NCBI RefSeq assembly: GCF_020085105.1
Contig: NC_058046.1
Coordinates: 26,606,175 to 26,670,174 of the forward strand
Direction of reading: 5' to 3'
DNA from: Siniperca chuatsi
Lineage: Eukaryota > Chordata > Actinopteri > Centrarchiformes > Sinipercidae
DNA length: 64,000 nucleotides
A program made the translations under genes and the position numbers. Below are positions 51,601-62,130 of the stretch, one piece after another. The notes under the pieces are model-generated. The model saw only the letters and a list, made by a program, of their open reading frames with translations, ran no database searches and was not told the DNA's origin. How positions within the stretch are numbered: position 1 is the first letter of the stretch; every line of letters begins with the position of its first letter.

Positions 51601-54600
51601 GCAATAGTACAGGAGGCTGAACCTATCATTCCTGAAACAGAACCAGTAACTGAGGTAAGCACTGCTTTGTTTCATACATGTATAGACATTTGACTGGGTA
51701 ATAAAAAGTGCTGTTCTCAAATGGACTTTCTGAACCAGTGGAGTCCAAAATTAACCAACAAGTATCTTTATAATTCTCATTAGAAAACATCCCCATGTGA
51801 TCTGATGTGATGGCTCTTCAAATGCCATTAACTGTATGAGCATAGATTTTAGCAGGAGAATAAGGCATGGAAATTTACCTGCCAATTCTGAAGCAATCTG
51901 ATCTTGAAAATTTGTAGAGATCCCAGAATGTGCCTTTTCACATTTTATGACATGTCACCAAGTTGGTTCCTTCTTGGGGCAATGAGCTGCATAGGGTTGA
52001 ACATGTACCTTCATTAAACGTGCATGCAGTTGCCAAGGAGGGGTATTTCTTGCCAGGTTAGATGCTTGTTATATGGGAATGTCCTGATTGAGAAATAATC
52101 TGAAGTAGGTTTCATTTTGCATATGGTTTGCAGGAAAGATACTTTTCACTGACTGTTTCTGTATATAGTATGTAAATAGTATGTCTGTCTGTAAGTTTTG
52201 AGTTTTGTGGACGACCGCTTTAGATGCTGTTTGGTCAAATGGCATGTGCTGTGGCTGGGTCCTTATGGGAGAAGGGAGGTGGAATTGGTGGGGGGTGGCA
52301 GGCAAAGGGAACAGCATGTTCCATTTAGCAAAGAGGTGGAAAGTAGAGTGATTGTAGGCTACATCAGTGGGAGACTGGGCAGAGCCTTTTTCGGCAGTCA
52401 TTATACATTATCACCTACATTAAAACATGCCAATAAGCACGTGTCGTCTGAAATATTACTACTTTGGATAAGAAGAAAAATTGGCTGATTGGATAAGAAA
52501 GATGCCAGATAGTTATCACCATGGTGTTGGACTGCTTTTGTTTTTCATTTTATTGCACCACAAGAAGAGGTTGACCAAATTTAATGTGCTGTATTATAAT
52601 ATAAAACTTTTTTGCGATATGCTATCAATGAAGTTGGTTTTGAGTTTTAAAGTCAATGAAGTTAGTGAATAGGATGAAAAAGCTTGCTGTCCTCTGTTGT
52701 ATTTAAAGAAATTCATGGCTTTTGACTATTTGCACATGCTCCATATCTATATTGCATTTTTACTATACAGAGCGTTGTACCAAAAAATATATCACTAAAT
52801 AATTCCAGATATTGCTTTTCCTCCCAAATCAATACATTTTAATTAGTAAGTTGAAAAATGATGGATCACATAGTCTTTGTTGTTCATGCAGCCATCATGC
52901 ATGCACTTTGGGAACATAATGTTCTGTTTCAGCCACTAGACTGCAAGCTATGCGCAGGCGCACACATGAGCTACAAATACATGTACATCCGTCTGCCTAA
53001 ACTCAGTGCACATACACATTTGCAAATGGATACACACACATGCACATGTGAGCATATGGTCTTTCATATGCTCACATGTGTGTACGTGTGTTAGTGTGCC
53101 AATGAGTGCATGATGGGATGGATGTTTAGTTGGAGGTTTGGATTGTAACCTCTAACCCCCAAGTTTTGTGCTCTACACACTGAGCTATACAGGACCAATA
53201 AAGAAGCTTCTTTTCTCTAGTTGTTAAGCCACACCACTCCACCCATCTTTTTCCTCCCTTCTTGCCTTGCTTCTTATCTGCTCCTTCACCGCTTGCACAT
53301 GTGCCAGATTCAGCTCGGACGCTCACAATCACGCGCACACTCGTGCACTTTTGCAAAACTGAAAATTAGTCTGTGCTGGCTGTAACTCCAAAGACATACA
53401 GTAGCATGTTAAATATATGGTGCAAGTAATGTTTTATGAACTTTCCCAATTTTGACTTTGTGGCCACAGTTCTGCAAGAAAGTGTTCACTCTGTGACACC
53501 ACGTGTCAGACTAGAGTTGGACATCACTCGGTCAGTTGATCGATTGATGATAGAATCAGAGCAGGTATAAATGGGTCTCATATTCAGCTGGCTTTGGGAC
53601 CAAAGAGATGTGGCCCCTTAGCTTCTGGTTGTCACCACGGAGACTCAGGTGAGTATAAACCCACCACCCAATCTACAGATCTGTTGAGTGTTTCATTTTT
53701 CGTGGCCTGAAGCAACAGTGGGTGTGGCTCCTGCTGAAGCTGAACATTTTGTACCATCTTGCTTCCTCTGTGTTCCTGCAGCCATCCACTCCTCCCCCCT
53801 CCATTCCCTCACCCCTCTTTCCCTTGTTAATTTACTCTCCCTCACCACCCATCCTTCCCTCCCACCACTTGTTCCTCTCTGTCTCTCCTTTGTCCCTCCT
53901 CAGCCCTCCCTCTTTTACTTTTCTCTTCACCCTTCTTCTTCCTCCTTCCCATCTTCCATCCTCCCCCTCCCCTCTTCCCCTCCTGTCCTATGGCAGCCTA
54001 TGTGCCCCTTTTTTAGATGTTAAGTCAGCATGTGCACTTGTTCATCTGTTTCTTCCTTTACAAATGGGTCTTTGCTGGGAGTACTGGGAGTAGACAGGAT
54101 TGATATTGATATATATAGGTAGGATATTGAGTTTTATGTTGGGACGTGGGGGGTGCATCTGCCTCTAGTAGTGTAATTTAGCCTTTGGTATTTGTGTGTT
54201 GAAGAGGAGCTTACAGACAGCTGTCACAACCTTTTTAAAGTCTGACAAATATGTAGTGAAGGGATGACTTGGGGTACATTTGCTTTCAGGTTGCTCACAA
54301 TGAAAATGCTTACAACCTGCTTACAAATTATTGGTAAGCATATTTGCTTTTATCACATTTGACATGATGAGAGAAAATAGTGGGTGACAAAGATGTGCAA
54401 AGTGATACTTTTAACGTTTTTGGACTTGGGGTGGAAAAATTATCACCTTGTGGCAAAGTATGTGAGGACATCAACCCCCTTGCCCCAGTGTCCAGCCTTC
54501 CTCCACAGACATGTGCACATGCAACCCCACACACACACACATTTCCTGGTAACTTTTATGGGTTTGTTTTCAGGGACACTGTAGAGCTTTGTTAGCTAAA

Positions 54601-57600
54601 CCATACACTTTTGCAAACTCGGTTCACAGACATCCTGAAAAAGCCAAAATGAGAGTTGTTTATTTGAGAGCATAAAGTTACAGATCATTGCATTGCAGGT
54701 ACACTATGTCCTTGTCTATGGATTTAAATGGTCTGTGTAAAAGGTGACCGTTTCTAGATCTGCTATGATTTGCACTGAATTTGTCTCTTAGTAGGACTGT
54801 GGAGGCAGCATCTGTGTGCAGATCAGTTTGGTACATAGTGTTCTAGTGACAGACTGGAGGGGGTGTGTATACTTTATATATGTTTCTGTCAAGCAAAGGA
54901 AGGCCTGTAGTCCACCCCTCCCCCTCTTTCCTTCCCTCCTCCTTTCTCTCCCCTATACCTCCCAAGGTTATATCTGGAGTATATATTGACCCTTCCCAAC
55001 CATACGTGCATTTTTGCCCACTTGGCTTTTGTTCAGAAGTTGTTAAAATCCAGGAGAACAGGGTTCCACACCTCTCAGTAGCACAGCCCAGAGAAAGAGG
55101 TGGAGATGGTTAAGTAACTCGAGTGTAACCACAAGCATTTTAATTGTCCTCTGTGAGTTTTCACTCTGTTCTAACTACTGTAGATGGATGGATTTAGGTG
55201 ATTTTGGCCAATGGCTGATCGGCTCGTTCCTGACTGCATGCACCAGTCTTGTCCTACATTGAAGACGGGCTGTACAAGACAGTCTAAATAATTTACTGTC
55301 AGACTATGAAGATTTACAATATTTATGTGCTGCTCCCTGTGATTGCCACTATGGCTCAACACACTTGGATGCGCAGTGGGTGCCGCCAGTGACCATTTAG
55401 GCTACTGCCAACTGTTCAGTAAATTGATGGCAAGGCTACAAACGTGGCCCTGGCATAGAAAAACAAGGAAAATATGGTTGACTTCTGGCATTTTCTGGGC
55501 ATAAGTGTTTAGAAAGTAAGTATTTCTATGAGTAATACTATGAGTTAATTAGTTAAATAGTAATACAAGTAGGTCTAAAAGCAGTGCTGACTACAGAACA
55601 TCGCCTCTTGTTCTGGTAAAGATTCAGTGTCTTGCTGAGGGACTCTCTCTAGAAAGATTAAATGATGTAAAAGATGTTGGCGTTTTTGGAGTAAGGACCT
55701 GATGATGAAAGTAGTTTAGGTGAATAATTAAGTTTTCTGAATCTGAGCTGGATTATAGAAAAGGGGGTGAGAAATGGGTGTACCAGCTTCCCATTATGCA
55801 ATTGGTTGTAACATTCCTGTAGGATGTATAATGTTCCTCCCCCTTCTCCTGAACCACATCTACACTCACACAATAAGCATACTCTTAAAAAGAGTGTGTG
55901 CATTTGTTGTTTGTGTGTTGGTAGACTGCCAATGCAAATTTATGATCCAAAAACACTAATTTTGGCAAACGTTTCCTTTTTTGGACACAGTAAACCTGCT
56001 TAGACTCTCACTGGGTTCTTTGTTAAATGCCTCGGGGCAATCACAGCTACAGTTTGGCTGTCAAACTGTTGTGTAGTGTGTGAGCGCTCCTTCCAAAGCT
56101 TGACCTTTTAACTGTTCGGAGAAAAAAAAATAGGATAATGGCAGCAGCGTAACATGAGGCAAAGATTTTTAATCGCTTGTTAATGTATCCCTGGGTGCCT
56201 TTTTAAAAAAATGAGATGTACTTTCTGCCATCTCTGCTCTATTTTATTAGATTAAATACGTGTATATCTTTATGATTGTTTTGTGGACTCATGAATAAAC
56301 TCTTTCCTTCATAGGCCGTACCCCCAGCTGAGGCTCCAGTGGTGGCTCCTGCTGAGACTGAGGTAAAACAAACCTGCATGTTACATTTATACACACACCC
56401 AACCCCTTTTCTGTCCCCCTAACCTCATCTTGCTATGGCAGTATATCTTTGTGGTGTAAGCCAGAGGCAAAGTACACAGCTATGAAGCAGTACGAGTGGA
56501 ACATAACTCAACATGACATTTCAAGTGAGACCTGCTTTGATTTTTGAACAGCATATCACAGAGACCACTTTAAATGTCTAGAACAAGTTGTTAAAGCAGT
56601 GTTGTATCTTGGAGATTTGCAGGTTTAATTCCAGAGCTGTCTGGAAAATGTTTCTTACAAAGGAAAACTATTTAAAAACATGATTCCCTCTATATTAAAA
56701 AAGAAAGTGTTGTAGTGACGTAAAATCACTAGTCTTAATTGATTAGTGGCTATTCAAGCTAACCACACATATAAAGCATAATAGAGTACATTCATTGAGC
56801 ACAAGAAACTGCCTGTAATGTAACACATTTCAGTGGAAAAGTGCTGAAAGTTTCTGTGACTTACGCTTCACACCTTACAAATAATGACCACACTTTGCCT
56901 CAGGTCTCTTTCTCTTGCATAACACAGTGCTCCAATCACAACCTGGCTCACCTACTCCAGATGTTTTCAGGGAAAACGCCTAAGAAATGCATCTCGTTAA
57001 GATATAATTTATGGTTTCTTTAAAGTATAAATAATTTTTTATGGATCTGCAAACAAAAAAGAAGAAATCAAAACCACCTAAAATTGCAGTTAATAGGGCT
57101 TTGATGTGACATAAGTGCTGCAAATGGTGTGAAAGTTGTAATTAGGCAAGTCCCTAGAAACACAGCTAGGTATGATCAGTTAAATTTTATCGTAATATTG
57201 CTTTACGCTGTAGTCTAATATTTGCTGTTAATGTTTAACAGGTAAACAGCCATTGTCTTGTTGTTCTTTTCATCCATCTATTGATTCTATATATCTATTT
57301 GCTATAGTGTTTTTATTTTTCACTCTCCAGATTCAGACAGAGGAGACTACAATCATAGCCACAGAGACTGAACAGGTGAGGCGGATCTTCTTTATCGTAG
57401 CATTCATTTGTAGTCTTGATCGTGCATGATAGATCAGTATAATTTCGTCTACCTTAATTTGCATTATATGCATTATTCATATGGACAAATCGTTACCTAT
57501 TTGTTCCATTGTTGCATGTTGCATGGTTTCTTAATGTGTGCCATGTTGATTTTGCATGTGCAGACGCATAATGTCTGCGCACCAGAGACTAAAGTGGAGG

Positions 57601-60600
57601 CTGAGGCCTTAGCAGAGGAAGACGCACCCTTTGAGGCTGAGGTGGAAGTGGCCGTCACAGAAGCCACTGAAGAACCGGTGGTAGAAGCACTTACTAGTGA
57701 CAAAGTTTTTGCTGAAGCAAAACCCACTTCAGACGAGGTGGTTACAGAAACAGTGGTGGAATCGGTGGAGGAGGTTATCGCAGAGATACCTGAACCAGAA
57801 CAGGTGACTGAAGCCGTTGTCAGTCCTGCAGCCCCAGAAGAAGATGTCGCTGAAGAAGATGAACCTGAAGTCCCCACTGAGCCTGTTACAATGACAGAGG
57901 TGCCACATTGATAAAAATACTTAACTCTTCTCTCTTGAATTCTTTATCTCCTTCCAAGAACACACAATGATACACGTGCATTTTTGACTTTTATGTAGTT
58001 TTTACATTTTTATTTTGTGATCGTCTGTGTGCAGCATGTGGCTTGGAACAGTTGTTGTGGAAGTTCCCATCACTCATTTATCATTCAGTAGTATTGCTGT
58101 AAATGCTTTCTTGAATATCAAACAAGATAGGGATAGCTATTTTCTAATCTTTTTAACAGCTGACAGCGCAAAAGAGTGACGATTTGTTTTTTCTTTCATT
58201 GGTTAGGAACCAAACCTCTCCTGCAGTAGCCCTTGTCCTGCTGTGTTGGAGCAGGGAAAGATCTAAAACATGCAGGACAAGGGGTACTCCAGGAGAGGTT
58301 TGGAAAACCCTGGGTTAGGTTATCAAGCAGGTGGTCAAAAGTAGAACTTCCTCTATGGCTACAATGGTAAATGGTGTTCTGGCATGTTTCTTACTTTGCA
58401 TAATTTCTTTAAAATTTTAACTTAACAGCAAAGACTAATGACATACTGTGTCCTTTTTGTTTTGCGTACATCAGGATGCCCCTGCCCAAGCTGTGGAAAT
58501 CCCAGTGGTGAGTATTTTATTTATTTATTTTCCCCCCATCCAGAAATACATTATATGGTTGATAACAATTATAACACAGTTTACTTATTAGCTTCCTCTT
58601 GCTGGAGCCTTTGCTTTGCAGCATTTGAGTAACAGGTTTTTCTATAAATGGTAATACTTCAGAAGTAGACATTTGACTTTGGCCACGGCTGTGTGTGTTG
58701 TCCTAAATAATGACATGGCAGTATCTGTTGTCTCACCAGGTGCCAGTCACGGTCCCCGAGGCTCCGGTAGAAGAGGCTGAAGCCCCCGTAACTGAAGTCA
58801 AGGAGGTAAAACCTAAACTGAAACCTAAACAATTTTAATCTACACATTATGTAAAAATGCACTCCAATCTTGATGGATGAATCACGTTTATGGGTTATGC
58901 TATTAATAAATTATGTTCTTAAAAGGTAGCCAGCTATTTCTACCCATATTTAAATTGATACAAAATTCAACATCCCTGTCTTAAATTTGTGATGTAGCAT
59001 TTAAATTAATGATACAGTTCAGAAGCTTCAGTTGACATTTTCTCCTGGGATGCTTAATAATTAATTGCCCTCATTCATTTGGTCTATGTTTTGTGTGTGC
59101 TGGTATGTGGAAAATCATTCTTATCGTGTTCTCCTCTTCTCTCTCCAGGCACCTGCCACCCAGGAGACTGCCGCCAGCCTAGTTGATGACTTTGTTGTCA
59201 CAGAATCTGCCTCAGCAGTGGAGGTCGCCATTGCAGAGTCTGCAGCTGTCGAGCCGGTGAGAACTACACAAACAGGAATTCATCATTAGACACTACTACA
59301 ATTGTTACAGTTAATAAACAACATCTTTTAAGTCCCAAGAAATTTCACATTTCATTGGCATCCTCGCTGATGTAAAATGGTCCCTGTTAAAACAGCAAAG
59401 CTAACCTGAGCAGTTGCTTAGGGTCCCATGGCCACCAGAGGGCTACAAAACACATATCATCATCTAAATTTTTTTTTTTTTTTTTTTTACATAATGCACA
59501 TCTGTACATATGTATAAAAACCAAAATTATATTTTAGTATCATTCATCTTTAATTTAATCCACACCTTGTTTATTGTTCTACATGATTCAGAATTGGCTT
59601 TATTGGCCAGGTATGTGTACACATACAAGGAATTTGACTCCAGTTTTTTGCTCTCAATGTACATACACAGAAATAGACATAAATACAGCTAAAAACAAGG
59701 ACAACAAGTTAAACAAACATTAAGCTACTATGTGCAAAGATATATATATATTTTTTTTTTTTTTTTTTTTAAGTATAAAAAACAACTAACATTTGTATTA
59801 GTAAGACAATTAGTGAAATGGTGCTGAAATAAATATGATTAATGTAACCGGTTGCTTTATATATGGCGGCACATATTAAAGTTAATTTTAAAACTATTAA
59901 CCACATTAAATTACAGTTTGATGTGTTACATCAGGATATACCACATTCCTAATGGATATTGTGGGGTAACACAGTGTGATGAGCTACCATTTTTAATAGT
60001 GTGCAGGTTACAGTGAAGCCAGATGCATTCTTGTAGTTACAAAAGTGACTTGCTGTCAACTCAGCGCAATTTTGGTTATTTCATTTTGACATAAATCTGA
60101 CTGAAATGTTGCTGCGACCTTAAGATTCAAAGACCAAGGGCATGTTTATTGCACATAATACATTTGTACAAATTTTATGCTCAGCTTTTTTAACGGGCAC
60201 CTCTCTCTGCTTGCTATATTTAGGAAATTGTGGAAATGCGTGACACCCTCAACACCCAATCAGAATCTGTGGATGTGATGCCCACTGAGCCTGAGCCTGC
60301 TGCTGCTCCTGCAGAGGAAATGGTCATTGTGAGTTACTGTCAGGCTTTTACCATGTTATACAGACAGTAACTGAAATCTGGTTTATTGTATTGTATAAAA
60401 TGTTTAATATATAGCTTGAAACCTAATTTGGTGTAGCTTTGTATATGATGCATGTAATTAAAAACACATTTAGTAGTAAACCACTATATGAAGAGATTGT
60501 GCAAGTCTTCCCGTGTTACTTCCCTCTTTTATTCTGCTTATGCAAAGAGTATGTGGGGCTTTCTTCACTGTGGTTCTGGTTACGATCTACTCTGTCTCCT

Positions 60601-61014
60601 AACCGCACTCTCTCCCCTCCCTTCCTTTCCAGGATGCCACTGCTGAGCAGACATGTCCGGATGTGCTGTCAGAAGAGCCTAAGTCAGAAATCTGTGACAT
60701 GCCATGTCAGATGCAGCTCGCTGTAGAATCTGTGCAAATCAGCTCAATGGTAGGCATGGCTTAAAAAACTGGGGTCACAAATACACATGTTCCAGTTATT
60801 TAGAGTTGACATGTACTAATTAGAGTGTTTGTTCATTTAACATAGATTTGTGGATATTCAAAATATCTTTAACTGGGAAGTTTATCAGATATTATCAATA
60901 TTGGGGATTTGCAGTGAACTCACCTGATCTAATGTCTTGTTTTCTGCTCAGGAGATGTCAGTGGAGCCATCGCTGAATGGACACATTGTTCCAGAGGTCT
61001 CCATTGAGGGCTAG
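48646..61014 (+). CDS. Acidic Glu/Pro/Ala/Val-rich protein of unknown family, modular exons
   Basis: Gene model of 11 coding exons: 48646-48690, 51232-51654, 56315-56362, 57331-57375, 57564-57899, 58475-58507, 58740-58805, 59149-59256, 60224-60328, 60633-60749, 60952-61014 (stop TAG); 462 aa. Every exon is a multiple of three and phase 0-0. Seen: a strongly basic first exon (MPSKRKKNKRRMRRV), a short charged segment (QAQRRALEEQH), then a long low-complexity chain rich in E, P, A, V and T with repeated EAPV-, PVEVE- and EPV-type words. Only a few Cys, no transmembrane helix, no signal peptide, no catalytic motif. It ends EPSLNGHIVPEVSIEG. Likely intrinsically disordered with a nucleic-acid- or membrane-binding basic head (inference). 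I do not recognise the family. Calpastatin, the ERAP1 neighbour in human, is not supported: no TIPPxYR motif. A TATA promoter suggests restricted or inducible expression. Confidence 0.8.
49640..51231 (+). other. Intron 1 of the acidic-protein gene, downstream part
   Basis: No coding exon recognised. GC-box/CACCC-like words (GAGTGGGTGTGGCAGAG near 49678) and a block with homeodomain-type TAATTA/ATTATC words (50560-50830) make it a candidate regulatory intron. It ends at a tandem CAGCAG splice acceptor at 51229-51234. Confidence 0.35.
53622..53648 (+). other. Candidate 27-base microexon
   Basis: CCCCTTAG/ precedes and /GTGAGT follows a 27-base segment that reads LLVVTTETQ in the frame of the flanking exons, like exon 4 (IIATETEQ). 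Strong donor, weak polypyrimidine tract. Not included in the 462-aa model. Confidence 0.35.
53778..53993 (+). other. Polypyrimidine/polypurine tract
   Basis: About 215 bases almost wholly C and T on the + strand, rich in CCTCCC and CTTCC words, in intron 2 of the acidic-protein gene. Not a simple tandem repeat. Confidence 0.85.
58210..58303. repeat. Short palindromic repeat (MITE-like hairpin)
   Basis: The 32-base left arm (58210-58241, CCAAACCTCTCCTGCAG...) pairs with the right arm 58272-58303 (...CCAGGAGAGGTTTGG), with few mismatches and a 30-base loop containing GGAGCAGGGAAAGATCTAAA. These words occur in a common teleost non-autonomous repeat. It lies in the intron before exon 58475-58507. 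Confidence 0.75.
59589..59665 (+). repeat. Fish retroposon tail fragment
   Basis: CAGAATTGGCTTTATTGGCC then GGTATGTGTACACATACAAG and GAATTTGACTCCAGTTTTTT: the recurrent 'tcagctttattggccaagtatgt' fish tail. T-runs of about 20 bases lie on both sides (near 59468 and 59752). In the intron before exon 60224-60328. Confidence 0.65.
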
Positions 61015-62130
61015 ATACACATCACACAGCTTGGAAGACTTTTTGTCTTTGTAAGTTTCTCACAATACTGAATCAGTGCTTTATCACAAAGATTGAATCT
61101 CATTTCTTAGTTGTTGTTTTTTTTTTTTACTCTCTGACCCTGTTAACCTCTTTTTAAAATGACTGTTTCCACTACTTCCAGCAGCCACTAACCAGGTCCC
61201 TGTCTTATTCTTTGTCTCTTTCAGATTCCCCTTTGGTCATTTGGAGGGCTTGAGGCTTTACAGGGAGGCAACCAGAACCACCAGGAAATCGAAGGGACAT
61301 CCACACTTTGAAGTGCCTTTCCGGCCCTTGTTCCTGTCAAAATACCAAACCAGATGTCAACATGCCAAAACTGCTGCATTCAAGGCAGCACAACCGACTG
61401 TTGTCATAAGTGCGCAGAAATGGAAACAAACACATTGTGGCTCCTTTTTTAACTGTTTCTCCCCAAAAGTACGTACAGTAGTTTTGCATTAACAGTGGAA
61501 GAAGAAGTGCTTGAGAGATGGAGATTCATAAAACACGATAAATGGCAGTGCCTGATATTTCTTGGCGTGTTCCCATCTCTTCAGAACATCTTCTTCCATA
61601 CTACATACATTCAGTGCTTGTGAATACTGTAGCTTCGATGAATGTGTCTACAGTTTGTACTTGAGCCAATGGGTGGGAGGGACAACTTTGTCATTTATTT
61701 TGTTTGTTTGTTTTGGTTTCACATTTAAAAATCACAGATTTTACCTATCAGGCCCTTTTTATATCCTCAAAGACACATCTACAAACTCCCCCCTTACCTC
61801 CATTTCTGTCCTCCAGTTCTCCCCTCTGCCACAATTAAGTGCCAATGCTAAGGTTAGTGTGATGCTAAAACACATCCTAAAGCTAGAGTTTCAGATCATA
61901 TGGCCACTGGAGAATGACAGTTTGAGGAGATAAGCGGAGAAGTCATTTTCTGTTTCTTCTGTTCCTTGCTTTATCTGTTTTTTAAGTCCTTTTGTAAAGA
62001 CCATATGATGTGCTACAGTTTTGTGTTCAAAGTCTGTGCTCTGGAGGGGAAATGTAATGTGATCTGGTGATGAGGATCGCTGTTTATGGGCTGACTTGAT
62101 CCATTTTTGAAATAAAGCTGTAACACATCA
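61015..62130 (+). other. 3' UTR of the acidic-protein gene, probably with an intron
   Basis: After the TAG at 61012-61014 a donor-like TTT/GTAAGTTTC occurs at 61050/61051 and an acceptor TTGTCTCTTTCAG at 61224, so a 174-base intron in the 3' UTR is likely. The UTR then continues to AATAAA at 62111-62116. Confidence 0.55.
62111..62116 (+). promoter_or_regulatory. Poly(A) signal, acidic-protein gene
   Basis: AATAAA in TTTTTGAAATAAAGCTGTAA, followed within 40 bases by a GT-rich stretch (GTCCTTGTGTTAC), a good cleavage-site context. Confidence 0.7.

Larger units (their letters stand above)
51655..56314 (+). other. Intron 2 of the acidic-protein gene (4.7 kb)
   Basis: The largest intron of the gene. 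It holds a possible 27-base cassette exon (53622-53648), a short exon-3-like segment at about 53714-53742, and a 215-base pyrimidine tract. No transposon was recognised. Confidence 0.5.

Noticed and set aside
51066-51662. 198-codon open frame on the minus strand rich in Ser, Thr, Gly and Ala
   Set aside because: It is the complement of the Glu/Pro/Ala/Val-rich exon 2; the composition follows from GAG/GCT/CCA/GTA codons read backwards, and no splice or start context supports it.
57497-57877. 126-codon Ser/Thr-rich open frame on the minus strand
   Set aside because: It is the complement of exon 5 of the acidic-protein gene, for the same reason.
48646-61014. Calpastatin, the human ERAP1 neighbour with many small symmetric exons
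   Set aside because: No TIPPxYR inhibitory motif and no calpastatin-like L domain in any exon; only the exon plan is alike.
48646-61014. Mitochondrial Glu-rich protein of the MGARP type
   Set aside because: The C-terminal composition is similar, but there is no transmembrane helix or presequence, and the basic 15-residue head does not fit.
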